Both the position numbers and the translations under genes were made by a program. Of a stretch of DNA of 64,000 nt, positions 1 through 11,410 are shown piece by piece; within the stretch, counting starts at the first letter, position 1; every line of letters begins with the position of its first letter. The stretch is from Bagarius yarrelli (taxonomy: Eukaryota > Chordata > Actinopteri > Siluriformes > Sisoridae). The stretch spans positions 3,158,597 to 3,222,596 of the forward strand of contig VCAZ01000001.1 of the NCBI GenBank assembly GCA_005784505.1, read 5' to 3'. The notes below the pieces were generated by a model that saw only the letters and a program-made list of their open reading frames with translations, was not told the origin of the DNA and did not search any database.

Positions 1-1504
1 CTTCCCACTTTACCACTTACTAACTGTCCTATAAAGTTTTCTCACCGGTAAATAACACGTGATGATGATGATGATGATGGTAATGTCGTCTTTGCTCATC
101 TAGTCTGTGTGTGTTCATATATTATAGGAGGTGTGTGTTTGGGTGCTGATTTTCATGGAGGGTTAGACATACACTTTTGATGCTGTCAGGCTACAGTTAC
201 AGCATTTTCCAAGCTGTCCTAATGCACCTTTAACTTAATGTATATACAGTTTAATTAATCAAATTTGAAATACGATCTTTTAATAATATTTTTTTATATT
301 ATATAGTAGAATATCTGCAAATCGGATCAATCTTTTCTTTTTGGATATTAGTGCAAACATTGTAGTAAATACATCAATAAGCTAAAGGCTACCTTGTTTG
401 CTCAACTCAAATATTATGGTGTCAGGACTTAGATTTGTGTTTCTCTGCACGGTTATATCAGTTTATTGAATTGCGCCACTGGGTTACAGGTCTTGCATTC
501 TGCATCTATTGACATCTAACAGTTGCTCTGGGAGCTGTAGAAATCCAGTGAAATGAGTTCAAAAAGAATTATTTATCTCTCATATCTCCCTCTTTTTGGG
601 TAGCATCTTCTTTCTAAATATTTATGTCTTATCTGTCTTTTGGTTTCTGTCTGGATGCCCGTATTCCCATGGACCCATTCGTGGGCAAGGGGAAGAGGAT
701 ATTGCATGTGCCTGAAATGGGAGCTTTTGACATGTGACAATGGAGATATTAGAGAGATTGAGGTTGAATAGAGAGATTTAGGTTGAATGTTGCCACTCTA
801 TAGAAATGCTTGTAATTGAATATACAAGTCAGCATGTGAAGTGGATCATACTGCAATGAATTGTGCAGCAAATCAACAATAAAAGCCTCAAGTGAGTTGT
901 GATTGTAAGTGAAAGCCATAGTGATAAAATTACAATTTGGAAATAATCAGTGATTCATATAACGTTTTTCAAAAAAGTGAAATTGTAAAAAAGTATTCGT
1001 GCACCGCAGTAAAACAATAAGCTCCAAGATACTGATTTTTCAATAAGTCATAATTATTTAGTACATTTTTAGTGTCTGATATCAAAGTAACATTTGTGAC
1101 CTTTTCCTAGGCATCATTTCAACTTAATAATTTCACAAAAAAATTAATTAAGTTTAGTTTTGTTTTTAATCTTAAATGACAAAAAAATTCAATTGATTTT
1201 AGCAAATAATCAATTAATTATACAAAACAATTACCACTAACCAGTATACTAATTTAATGTCTATCAAAATACATTAATAACATATGTAATTAATATGTAA
1301 TAACAATTTTACAGTATGGCATTTCAGTTCAAACCAATAAACCATTTGATAAAATGATAATTATAAAATAAGGGTTAACAGTGCATACTTATTTTCACTG
1401 TATAGCCAATTATATAATTAAATTGTGAAAATATAAACTTGCAACGTATTGCATTTCATTTCTAAATGTCTTAGTAAAAAATTAACACAAAATTAACAGT
1501 ATGT
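1..1504. other. AT-rich intergenic, nothing recognised
   Basis: Apart from a short (GAT)n at 60-79, no repeat family, ORF of note or RNA gene is seen. Confidence 0.7.
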
Positions 1505-1867
1505 TCATTCATTCATTTGTCTATCTTCTATACCCGCTTATTCAGGGTCACAGGGATCTGATGGAGTCTATTCCAGCTGTCTCTGAAAGGGTGAAGGGCA
1601 GAAGGGGTACACCCTGGACAGGTCACCAGTCCATCACAGGGCCACACACACTCACGCTCCCTCCTATGACAATTCAATATAACCAATCAACCTAACATAC
1701 ATCTTTTTGGACTGTAGGAGAAAACCGGAGAACCCGGAATAAACCCACGCAAGCACGGGGGAAAACATGCAAACTCCACACATAAAGGCCCCTGCCCAGG
1801 AATCGAACCCAAGACCTTCTTGCTCTGAGGCAACAGTGCTAACTACTAAGCCACAATGCTGCCCCTA
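1505..1867 (-). mobile_element. DANA-like tRNA SINE, near full length
   Basis: The minus-strand copy contains the tRNA-like head (ends tagcattgtggct-type), the ggagtttgcatgtttt core, the ccggttttctcctacagtcc segment, and a 3' tail with gggtatagaag and (GAAT)n. Confidence 0.8.
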
Positions 1868-2915
1868 CAATAATATGTAATATATTTATTAAATTTGGAG
1901 TTTTAAAAATAGGTGAAGATGTAGTTCAATATAATATATTTTGACAACTGGTCAGTGGAACAGATATTACCAACAAACCCTTTAGAAAATGATTGGTATT
2001 TATTATAGTTCCAAAAGAAATAAAAAATGTGTCTAGACGCAAATAATTGCACCGTGTTTGTTTCTAAGAAATAAAAGAGCTGTAATGCATGCCTGAAATG
2101 AGGTGCCTAGATTCCCTAATGTATCCCTCTGCCTAGCACTGGATCCTATCAACCTGAGGCAGGAGCCTTAATGAAATGGGTGTCTTTATGAGCAAAAGGG
2201 TTCCGCAGAGCTCTAATGGACTGGTTCAATCTTCACGTTCAGCTATGAAGGAAGACGATTCCCTAATACGCATCATCAGAAATAGACAGACAGCAGCTGT
2301 GCAGGGAAATCTCTTAAGACCAGACTGAATTGCTCCCAGTGATATATAAATCGACTCTTTCAAGTCTGATGCTTTTGAAAAATAAGGCTTTAATTTGTAA
2401 GTTAAATAAAAATATTGCCTTTCTGAGCTGATATTTAAACTGGTTTTCTGTGTCTTAAATTTTTTTTTTAGAAAACTGTGACATATAACCGGACTGGAGA
2501 CAAAAGTTCAGACAGGTGCTGTCTATTGATTACGCCAACCAAAGGTAGATAATGGAAACATTACAGACTTGTACCGGTTTCCGGAGACCGGTGAAGAACG
2601 CAGGAGAGAAAGACAGGCGGCGTGAAGCCAGGAGCTGATGGAGTTGAAGTGGAGGACACTGGAACAGTGTCATAAGAGAAGAGCAAGTGGGAGGCTTGGA
2701 AGTCTTGCACTGGAGACGAGATACAGCAATCACATGGAGGGAGTCGTATAGTTGTTGCATATTTAAGACCAGACAGTGATTGTGAGTGGATAGTGTTCTT
2801 ATATAGGGGTAAGAGTGAGTGGGGAATGAGCTACAGGTGTGACTTATTAATATTCAGAAGATTGAGTAAGTTGAGTGGTGGAGGGACCTGTTGATTTAAT
2901 CTTACACATTTAATC

Positions 2916-3058
2916 TTACATTTATCTCTTTATACAACTAAGCAATTGAAGGTTAAGGGCTTTGCTCACGGGCCCAACAGTAATAACTTGGTGCTGCTGG
3001 GCATTGGACCTACAACCTTATGGTTAGCAGTGTAACAACTTATTCACTGAGCCACTGT
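2916..3058 (-). mobile_element. SINE-B copy
   Basis: The tRNA-derived SINE-B family has a head like agtggttaaggtgttggact, a B box like ggttcgattcc, then gggcccctgagcaaggccct and the tail ctctggataaggacgtctgc. This copy is minus-oriented and lacks the last tail block. Confidence 0.7.
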
Positions 3059-3207
3059 TGATTGAGAATGTTGGGAGATTGTGTTATTTTGTTAAATCCA
3101 ATTTACATGCCATTGGTATTTCAATTAAAATAATATTACTTTAAATGTTTGTGAGAAAACATAAGATGATGCTTGCATTAATGTTTATATTTATTTATTT
3201 TGTAGTA

Positions 3208-3563
3208 GGGCTGCACAGTGGCTTAGTGGTTAGCACTGTTGCCTCACAGGAAGAAGGTCCTGGGTTTGATTTCTGGGCAGGGGGCCTTTCTGTGTGGAGT
3301 TTGCATGTTCTTCCCGTGCTTGTGTGGGTTTACTCCGGGTTCTCCGGTTTCCTCCAACAGTCCAAAAACATGTATGTTAGATCGATTGGTAATTCTAAAT
3401 TGCCCATAGGAGTAAGTGTGAGTGTGTGTGTGTGTGGTCCTGTGACGGACCCCAGGGTGTACCCCTTCACCCTTTCAGAGGTGGCTGGGATAGACTCCAG
3501 CAGATCCCTGTGACCCTGAATTAGGGAATAAACAGGAATAGAAGATGGATGAATAAATAAATG
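3208..3563 (+). mobile_element. DANA-like tRNA SINE, near full length
   Basis: It has the head ggctgcacagtggcttagtg, the core tgtgtggagtttgcatgttc, the tail aataggaatagaaga and a (TGAA/TAAA)n end. A short GT run lies inside (3418-3437). Confidence 0.8.
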
Positions 3564-3565
3564 TA

Positions 3566-5330
3566 TTGTAGTAATTGACATTAAAACTATACAGTATTCT
3601 TCAATACAATACTAAAGTGTTACTGCTGGAAAATAAAAAAAAAAAAAACAGAAACCAGGAAGAAGAACAAAAAGTGACTCAATCTGATTACGAACATTTT
3701 ACGTTTATTATTTTCAGCAGCACAGAAGAGGTGATTTTGGCCATATTATTAAAATAGTAATTAGTGGTTTATGCCTTAAATAATGAAATGAAGTGCAATT
3801 ACTGCTTTTAGTACTGTTGACCAAATAAAATGTATTGCACTTACAGATATAATTGTACATGTTGTATGTATATAATTGCGCAGGCTGCAGCTCGTTAAAT
3901 TATTTGGCGACTGACAGCATACTGAATGAGTGAAGCTAAATACTGTAGCTCTCAGTCATAGGTCTTATCGCAGATTAATGGAAGCAATGTGGTAGGTGGC
4001 TGAGTCAATTCAGTAATTTTTTTTTTTAATTAAGTTATTTGCCACCAACTGCACCGTATTTCGGTCTCCTGTTGATTGCTTGTCATGTTCTTAATTTAAA
4101 AATAATTAGCTGCTATTTCAGTCCAAAAATTTATGGCTGCTAAACTGGAGCATTTTTTCAAACAGGTGACTGTAATGTTAATGGGAAAGAAATGATACAT
4201 AACCAAAAGCCCTGAAACTACAAACACCCGCAATTGCAAAATATACAAAAGTGCAAAATTTTCATCCATGTAAATAAATAACGTATTGCAGGATGTCTCT
4301 ATTTTACAACGCACATGTGTTTCTTATAATCATAATTTTGACCCCTTTAAATGAACAGCGCATATTACAGTATTGAACATTTAAAGTGAATTAAAAAAGA
4401 GAAGATTGGGTATTGTTTCGGTTTTAGGAGAGAAGTTTACGGTTTTTATCCACTAGTTTAATAATCTAATGTTAGCCAAATAGCCGAAAAACTTTGAAGA
4501 GAGTGTTTTACCTGTTTTAACAGATTTATATGAGCATTACCAGATTTTTTATAATTATAGCCGTTATTATTATCATTATTATTACAGTTAGTTGTCCTGA
4601 ACCTGCCATCATCATCATCATCATCATCATTATAAATAAAGAAATGCTCACAACATAGTGATGTAATAGAAAATAGTGTAGTGATAAAAGTCATTAATAT
4701 GACAGAACTTGTGCAACTAACCTCTAGATGCAAAGTCAAAGTATGAAATTTGTCTTCATCAGGACGACGATTTGGCATTAGACATCCACCTTTATGCACC
4801 TGGCTATCATAGGCTTGCCATGGCCAAGGATAATTTTGCCATGGCCGTTCCAACACTTAAGATTAACGAGGCCATTTCAGAGGCAGAGCGGAGAAAAACA
4901 GCAAACGCCTAAGGAGATTGATGACAGCATATCCAGGCCACAGCTCAGATAATGGCCAGGTAATCCTCTACTCAAGATAAACATTTCCAAGATAACTCTT
5001 TTGCCACAAAGTCATTGAAAAATTTCCTCCACCATAAGTGTCCTTGACTGAATCTGACTTTAAAATCTGGCATAAAATTATAAAAATAGGCTTTTTGTGG
5101 GTTGTTCTGGGATTGTTTACTGTCCTGGGAAGGAGGGCTGGGTGATATAGACAAAATAATCATATTTTGATTTTTTTTTTCATGAATATCGTAATTGCGA
5201 TTTTATTGGCTTTTTTTTTTTTTAAACATGTTTCAAACATATTTTCTAACCGTATTCAGTACATAACAAAACTTTCTTTACTTTACACTCTCAAGCTGTG
5301 ACACCTCTTGCATGCTGTACATTTTTACTG

Positions 5331-5390
<60 letters not shown>

Positions 5391-6073
5391 TATTTTTTAT
5401 TTTTTTATTTATTTATTTATTTATTTGACTCAATTTTACTTGAGTAGATTTTTAGACTGGTAACTTTACTTGTATTATAGTAAAATTCATTAAAGTAACA
5501 TTACTTTTACTTCAGTAGAATATTTTATCACTCCTGCCACCTCTGCTGAAGGTTCACCAAATCATTTCTGCCTCTTAAATGGATCACTGACGGTCCCCTC
5601 ATCCCGTCTAATCAGCCAATTGTGCAGCCAAATTCATCCACTTAACCTCCATGTCTCAAATCCCATTTGGGCTTCGTCACTCAATGGCTGAATGATGCAA
5701 TGATCATTGAACATATTTATTTTGCTTATATACAAATGGAACATACCATCATGCCTGCAGGATAGCCTCATTTTTGCTATGATGGGAGAAACTTTGCTGT
5801 ACTTATGTATACATGACAAATTATTCTGAATATCGATGCATTAGGGATCTAAATCAGTGCCTGTTTCTGTATGATTGTTTTTGGAATTAGATTCAATTTT
5901 GATGTGAATCCTTATTACCTTATAATGTCCCCACAGTAAATAATTATCTGGTGAAACATGAACTAATTAATTTAATTAAACAAATTTATTATTAATCAAG
6001 TTAAATAGTATATAACATCAACTTATTTAGTCTTAATAATGTATTTATATTTAGTTACATCTATGATACGCTA
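3566..6073. other. AT-rich intergenic
   Basis: It holds an (ATC)n run (4609-4632), a block starting gggctgggtgatatagacaa (5127) and a segment at 5430-5540 with tttacttgagtaga words, both resembling ends of non-autonomous fish DNA elements, around the (TA)n at 5333. Also 1868-2915 shows nothing certain. Confidence 0.5.
5333..5387. repeat. (TA)n microsatellite
   Basis: About 27 TA units, followed by a (TTTA)n run at 5405-5427. Confidence 0.95.
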
Positions 6074-6830
6074 ATGACCAGCTATGATGTATGGTTTAGA
6101 GACAGTGGTGAGACCAGCTATGATGTATGGTTTAGAGACAGTGGTGAGACCAGCTATGATGTATGGTTTAGAGACAGTGGTGAGACCAGCTATGATGTAT
6201 GGTTTAGAGACAGTGGTGAGACCAGCTATGATGTATGGTTTAGAGACAGTGGTGAGACCAGCTATGATGTATGGTTTAGAGACAGTGGTGAGACCAGCTA
6301 TGATGTATGGTTTAGAGACAGTGGTGAGACAGCTATGATGTATGGTTTAGAGACAGTGGTGAGACAGCTATGATGTATGGTTTAGAGACAGTGGTGAGAC
6401 AGCTATGATGTATGGTTTAGAGACAGTGGCGCTGAAGAAGAAACGGGTGGCAGAGCTGGAAGTAGCAGAGCTGAAGATGTTGAGGTTTTCTTTGGGAGTG
6501 ATGAGGTTGGACAGGATTAGGAACGAGTTCATCAGGGGGACGGCTCATGTTAGATGTTTTGGGAAGAAAGTCAGGGAGTCCAGATTGAGGTGGTTTGGAC
6601 ATGTACAGAGGAGGGATAGTGAATATATCGGTAGGAGGATGTTAGAAATGAAGCTACCGGGCAGAAGGCAAAGAGGAAGACCAAAGAGGAGGTATGTGGA
6701 TGCGATAAACGAGGACATGAAGTTAGTGGGTGTGAGTGAAGAGGATGTAGAGAATAGGGTTAGGTGGAGACAGATGATTCGCTCTGGCAACCCCTAAAAG
6801 GGAACAGCCGAAAGGAGAAGAAGAAGAAGA
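6074..6830 (+). mobile_element. RTE-like LINE 3' fragment with internal 36-bp array
   Basis: The translated end reads VAELEVAELKMLRFSLGV, then RNEFIRGTAHVRCFG, LRWFGHVQRRDSEYIGRRM, GRRQRGRPKRRYVDAINEDM and VRWRQMIRSG. This is the C-terminal region of a non-LTR retrotransposon reverse-transcriptase ORF of RTE type. A very short 3' UTR ends in (GAA)n at 6815-6830, typical of the clade. The copy is 5' truncated inside a tandem array of ten copies of a 36/35-bp unit (6084-6430, VVRPAMMYGLET). Three 35-bp units break the frame. It is a dead copy. Confidence 0.85.
6084..6430 (+). repeat. 36-bp tandem array inside LINE ORF (10 copies)
   Basis: Unit starts are spaced 36 bp for the first seven copies and 35 bp for the last three (gagaccagc becomes gagacagc). 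Copies are nearly identical. Confidence 0.95.
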
Positions 6831-8210
6831 GTGTGATATGCTAATTGTCGGGAGAGACTGTAGTCATTTCTGTTTACTTCCTTCCCTTCATTCACCTGTG
6901 ATGGAACTATGTTTTAAATAAAGCACACATCTTCAGTGCATGTGTCAGTCTAACAATGGTTCGCTCTACCAGCTAAAGAATATGATTGGATGATCAGACA
7001 AAAGTGTCCTCGTTAGAATCACTGATCTGCTAACGTTACCGGTGCTAAATGTGGTAGCCTGTCTTCGCTGATGCTGAGAAATATCTTTTCACACCCTCCT
7101 TTAAATCACCTTAATTGTTCATTACTTCTAAAGTTTTGCCATTTTTCATCTAATTGCAGTTTAGTGTAGTCAGGGCCCCCTCTATCTCATCATCATTTTT
7201 GGGAAAACTTTCAAAAAGTAAAGAAATGTAGTGTAAATGATGATTTAATCACCTTATTCTTACAATAATTAATGCATATATTCATGTTTTTAGGACCTAT
7301 CCTAAAGCTACAGTCAAGGCCATGTGCCTCCGACTCTTTTTATAATGCCCTTCATAAATTGGACAAGGACACCTGTGAACATGAGTCAGGTTTTATGTCC
7401 ACACTAAAAAGGTTCAGTTGGGGCAATATATTTAACTCTAGCCCATCCCTGTCTGATGATAACAGCTCTAAGGCATCAGCACAGCTGTGCACAGATAACC
7501 GTGTTTCATTCCTTGGTCTCCTGCCAGAAACATGGGCTATCAGATTTTTTCTCTTTGTATCTACAAATAAAACTACCTTTACTCAACCTATGGGTGTTAC
7601 AGCACAGTGAAAAAACAACTCAGTTCTCATTCATAGTTCAGTGGATTTCTAATATAAAAGCTTGGTCTGTGCTTGCATTAGTGCCGGAGGTACAGTCTGT
7701 GTAAGCTAGCCAAAGTTCCTAAATGACTTCTAGGTTTTAAATCTTCCTTTAGCTGTAAAGAGGGTTTAATAGCCGGTAAATCAGTGCTATGGTCTCTGGC
7801 ACTTCCTGCAGTATGTGCCACAGAGCAGAAATGTTTCCTGGTTTGGACATTAGTCTGAAGCTTCACTCCTCAGGAGGGGCACTATAAAAATAAATGTGTG
7901 AATTCATGTTGACCTGGTGCCAAAACACTACCTGCAGACATCTTAATAGCCTACAGGCCAGAACAGAGACTGGATGTTCAGGGAAGACGGGTATAAATGT
8001 GCTGGCAGGGCTAAGATTCTCGGTTTTCTAAACAATCAATAGATATTAAGTCTAAATTTTGGCACCCACATCCAGTTATTTACTGTTAACAACTATTTGC
8101 ACAACTATTATAAGAAATACACACAGAATAATATAAGTAAAATAGCCCAAATATTTGGGTTTATAAACTATATTTACAGCCCATTTGCAGGTATAATGAA
8201 CATAAAGGTT
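6831..8210. other. intergenic, nothing recognised
   Basis: A 112-codon plus-strand open stretch at 7272-7610 has no recognisable motif or plausible splice partners; I treat it as chance. Confidence 0.6.
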
Positions 8211-8345
8211 AGATTAGATTAGATTCAACTTTATTGTCATTGTGCAAGGTACATGTACAGAGCCAATGAAATTCAGTTAGCATCTAACCAGAATTGCCTA
8301 AGTGTCTTATTTACAATTTATATTAATAATAAAAAAAAAGAATAA
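8211..8345 (+). repeat. TTAGA-led dispersed repeat fragment
   Basis: A (TTAGA)n run leads into caactttattgtcattgtgc and acatgtacagagccaatgaa, a common fish repeat end. A shorter echo follows at 8346-8390 at the edge of the SINE-C copy. Confidence 0.5.
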
Positions 8346-8590
8346 TATTCAACTTCATTGTGTAAAGTACGTGTACAGAGCCAATTAAATGCATTTTTCA
8401 CATATCCCATCATAGTAAGTTGGGGGTCAGAGCGCAGGGTCAGCTATGATACAGTGCCCCTGGAGCAGGAAGGGTTAAGGGTCTTGCTCAAGGACTCAAC
8501 AGTGGTTGACTTGCCAGTGGTGGGGCTTGAACCCAGGTGTTTCTGGTCGTCAGATCAGCAACTTAACCATTTGAGCCACTACTGCCCCTT
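8346..8590 (-). mobile_element. SINE-C copy
   Basis: The minus-strand copy has the gtagtggctcaaatggttaa head, a caagccccaccactggca region and the agctgaccctgcgctctgac tail shared with 23247 and 32580. Confidence 0.75.
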
Positions 8591-8607
8591 ATTAACAAGG
8601 TCAATGA

Positions 8608-8720
8608 AGGCCGGTGCCATGGTGTAGTGGGTTAAGGCACCACCACTTTTATGCTCTGGTGACCCGGGTTCGTTTCTGGCTCGGGTCCCCTCCGGACCCC
8701 CATTTCATCTCTGATCTGAC
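8608..8720 (+). mobile_element. SINE-D copy (tRNA-derived)
   Basis: The head ggccggtgccatggtgtagt carries an A-box-like gggttaaggc, and a B-box-like gggttcgtttc follows. It shares the head with 14113 and 19655. Confidence 0.7.
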
Positions 8721-10849
8721 AATAATAGAAAATTACTACAACTGGTTGATAGAAAGTTCAAAAGATAGAAACTTTGCTTTTTATAACCCAGAACCACAAA
8801 AACCTGAATAGCAGCTCTGTAATTATTCCATTAAAGACACTTCCTGATATGATACCTTGCTAAATTCCTTAATATTTACTGTTGAACTATTATGAGGTAT
8901 TAAATTGTAGCCCTACCGTCTAATTTTATAGCTACTCTTTATTCTACAACTCACAACCCGAAGTCCGGAAAAGTTCGGACGTTTTAAAATAAAAACTTAA
9001 TTAGACTTTTAAATCACGTGATTTTTAGTTGCTAAATGTTCTCGCAGCTGAATTACAAAAATATAATGCTTTTTCGTCCCTTTGTTGTCCCTATACCACC
9101 TTTTCTTGAGACCTGTAGCAGCCATAAAAATTAAAATGAGCTGGAGAAAAATGTAAAATTTCTCAGTTTAAAAATTAATGCCATCTATATTTTATAGCGA
9201 ATAAAATATTGGCTCATGTGAAATTAAAGTTTTTTTAGTTATCATTTTATTTAAATTTAAAAAGACATCCCATTTTTTGCATTTTATACCGCGTAGTTAC
9301 TCAAACTTTTGTGTATACCAAAAATTGCTAGCAGGGTTTATGTTAATGTTTGGCTGTACTAAACAAGACTAAGGACTAAAAGGTTATTTCGGCTAGTCCT
9401 TTAGCGGTCTGAGAACAGACCTCGTTCTATCCCGAGCAAACAAGCTGCAGTATGTTCCTCCAGGGTAGGTTTCGAAGGTCGAAGTCAGCTTTAAACATTC
9501 CCATCACAGTTCACAAAATGTCATCATAATCTTCATCATCATCCTCATGGTTCTATATTTACATATTCAGTAGATGATAAAACTTCTAGCAAACTAGTAA
9601 TACTAAACACTCTAAACACTGTGTGTGTGTGTGTGTGGCAGTGACCTGAGCTGTATTTGTTCTTCTGGTGCATTTATATGCATTTTATTACCCTGAGCAA
9701 GCTACTGCAAGCTCCTTCATAGACACCCCCTGTATTATCGTCTTTCAAATGTCCACTACAGTGAAGTGAATCCCATCCAGCTTTTCCATCCTTTGTCCTT
9801 TTCTCCTAATTTGAGCGGAATGATTAATAATAGTTTATACTTTACCTACCATTTCAGTGTTTTGACTAACGTGTGTGTAATATTGAGATTTTTAGTGTAC
9901 AGAGATTTGTGTGCAGTCACTGTATATAATACAGGAGGCAAAGAATTGACACAATCATTCACAATAGTAGCCATGATTTTATATGGACAGACCTTTTTTA
10001 TACGGCACAATTCAGAAATCAGTGATTCTCCACAGCGAATCAAGTGCATATTCACATCAATTTGTTTTAAAAACGTTAAGGTTGAGAGTTGATGTAGTGC
10101 TTTGGGTTTCATGAAGAGGCATGAATATTAGCACTTCAAGCTGTGCTACATTTTGCCTTATTGTACAGTGTCCTTGTCAGTTTAAGTGCCCTTCTTAGTC
10201 CTTCTTGCTTAATGTGGTACCTGTAAATCGTCAGGTATGTGAGTTTGGCTGTGCTACAGATCCACAATAGTTTTTGATTAATGGCAGCAATGGACCACTG
10301 CGACAGGACATGGGAAAACTTCCACAGCACCTACCCCTTTAAAAAATGGCTTCATTATCAGCTGTGACTGGTGCATAAAAAATGGCAGGTGCAAACAAAA
10401 ATCAAACTGTTAGTGATGCTGGACTGTAACTAGCTGATGGTGATGATGTATCATTGCTGCTAGCTAAAATTGTTAATGTTAAAGTGTGCAAAAAAGTACC
10501 TTGTTCAAGAAAAGTGGGAAGGTTCGAGGTGCAAAGTTAGAGCTAAGTTTCATATCACATGCTTTTGCTTCTGTACATTAACTTATTACATAACAAATTA
10601 ACTTATTATTAACATGATAAGTCTTCTCCTGTGGGAAAAGCGGGCGGCGCCTCCTTTGTTTAACTCCAACAGTCTGTGTCTCAGGGAGGGTGAGACGTGT
10701 TTTCCCACTCGAACTGTTTGTGGTCTATCTGTCAGGAAGTGTGTGATCCAACGTATCTAACTTATCTGTCTTATTTTGCTTGCATCTTTCTTAACTATTT
10801 CATCACAGCATAATTCTCTCTTCGCCACATGATTAACTTTTGCCAACCC
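8721..10849. other. intergenic, nothing recognised
   Basis: AT-rich sequence with a short (GT)n at 9622-9638. Open stretches near 9766-10112 on both strands show no protein-like features. Confidence 0.6.
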
Positions 10850-11410
10850 GAATGTATAACAGCTTCATCCGTTAAGCCATCAGACTCTTCAACACAGAAC
10901 TAAACTACCTCCAACCACACACACACACACACATACACACACACACTCACTTACTCAATATAAATCAATGTTTACAGCACCACATAAACAAAAAAAAAAG
11001 CATTCTGTTTGAGCACAGTCATTTTTATGCTCTTTGCACAATAATCAGTTCTGCTATCACTTATTTGCAGATTCTTTTTTCCTATCTGCAGATCATCATG
11101 TATAATCCCGACGGCGGTATTCAATGTACTCAGACTGTTTTGTTTTTGTATCCTCTGTTTTTACGCTGTCTGAAGTGTTGTTTGGATTGTTATTTGCACT
11201 GTTTGTCTTGCACTGGTTGCACACATGCACTTTATGTTGCTAAAACACTTATTTTCCAGTCCTCGGCTCTGTTGTCCTTCTGTTGAGTAGCTCTTTGTTG
11301 TTTTGTGTAATTCTGTGCTGTATTGTGAAGCACCGTGGGGTCCTAAAGAAACCATTTCCATTTCACTGTTTACTGCATCTGCTAGATACAGTATGGCTGA
11401 AATGACAAAA
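10850..11410 (+). mobile_element. LINE 3' end relic (L2/Rex-like)
   Basis: A frame end SVRLLNTELNYLQPHTH, a CA-rich stretch, a long untranslated tail and a terminal tatggctgaaatgacaaaaa resemble the 3' ends of L2/Rex-type fish LINEs. The tail (11200-11400) is related to 13590-13790 and, inverted, to 42600-42910. Family name is inferred. Confidence 0.55.

Noticed and set aside
6074..6373. 99-codon frame with repeated SYDVWFRDSGET
   Set aside because: It is an alternative frame of the 36-bp LINE array; the real frame is the LINE ORF.
7272..7610. 112-codon plus-strand frame
   Set aside because: No recognisable domain, no splice signals that would link it to other exons, and AT-rich neighbourhood; most likely chance.
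9766..10112. Overlapping open frames on both strands
   Set aside because: Open on both strands with no protein-like motif; treated as chance.
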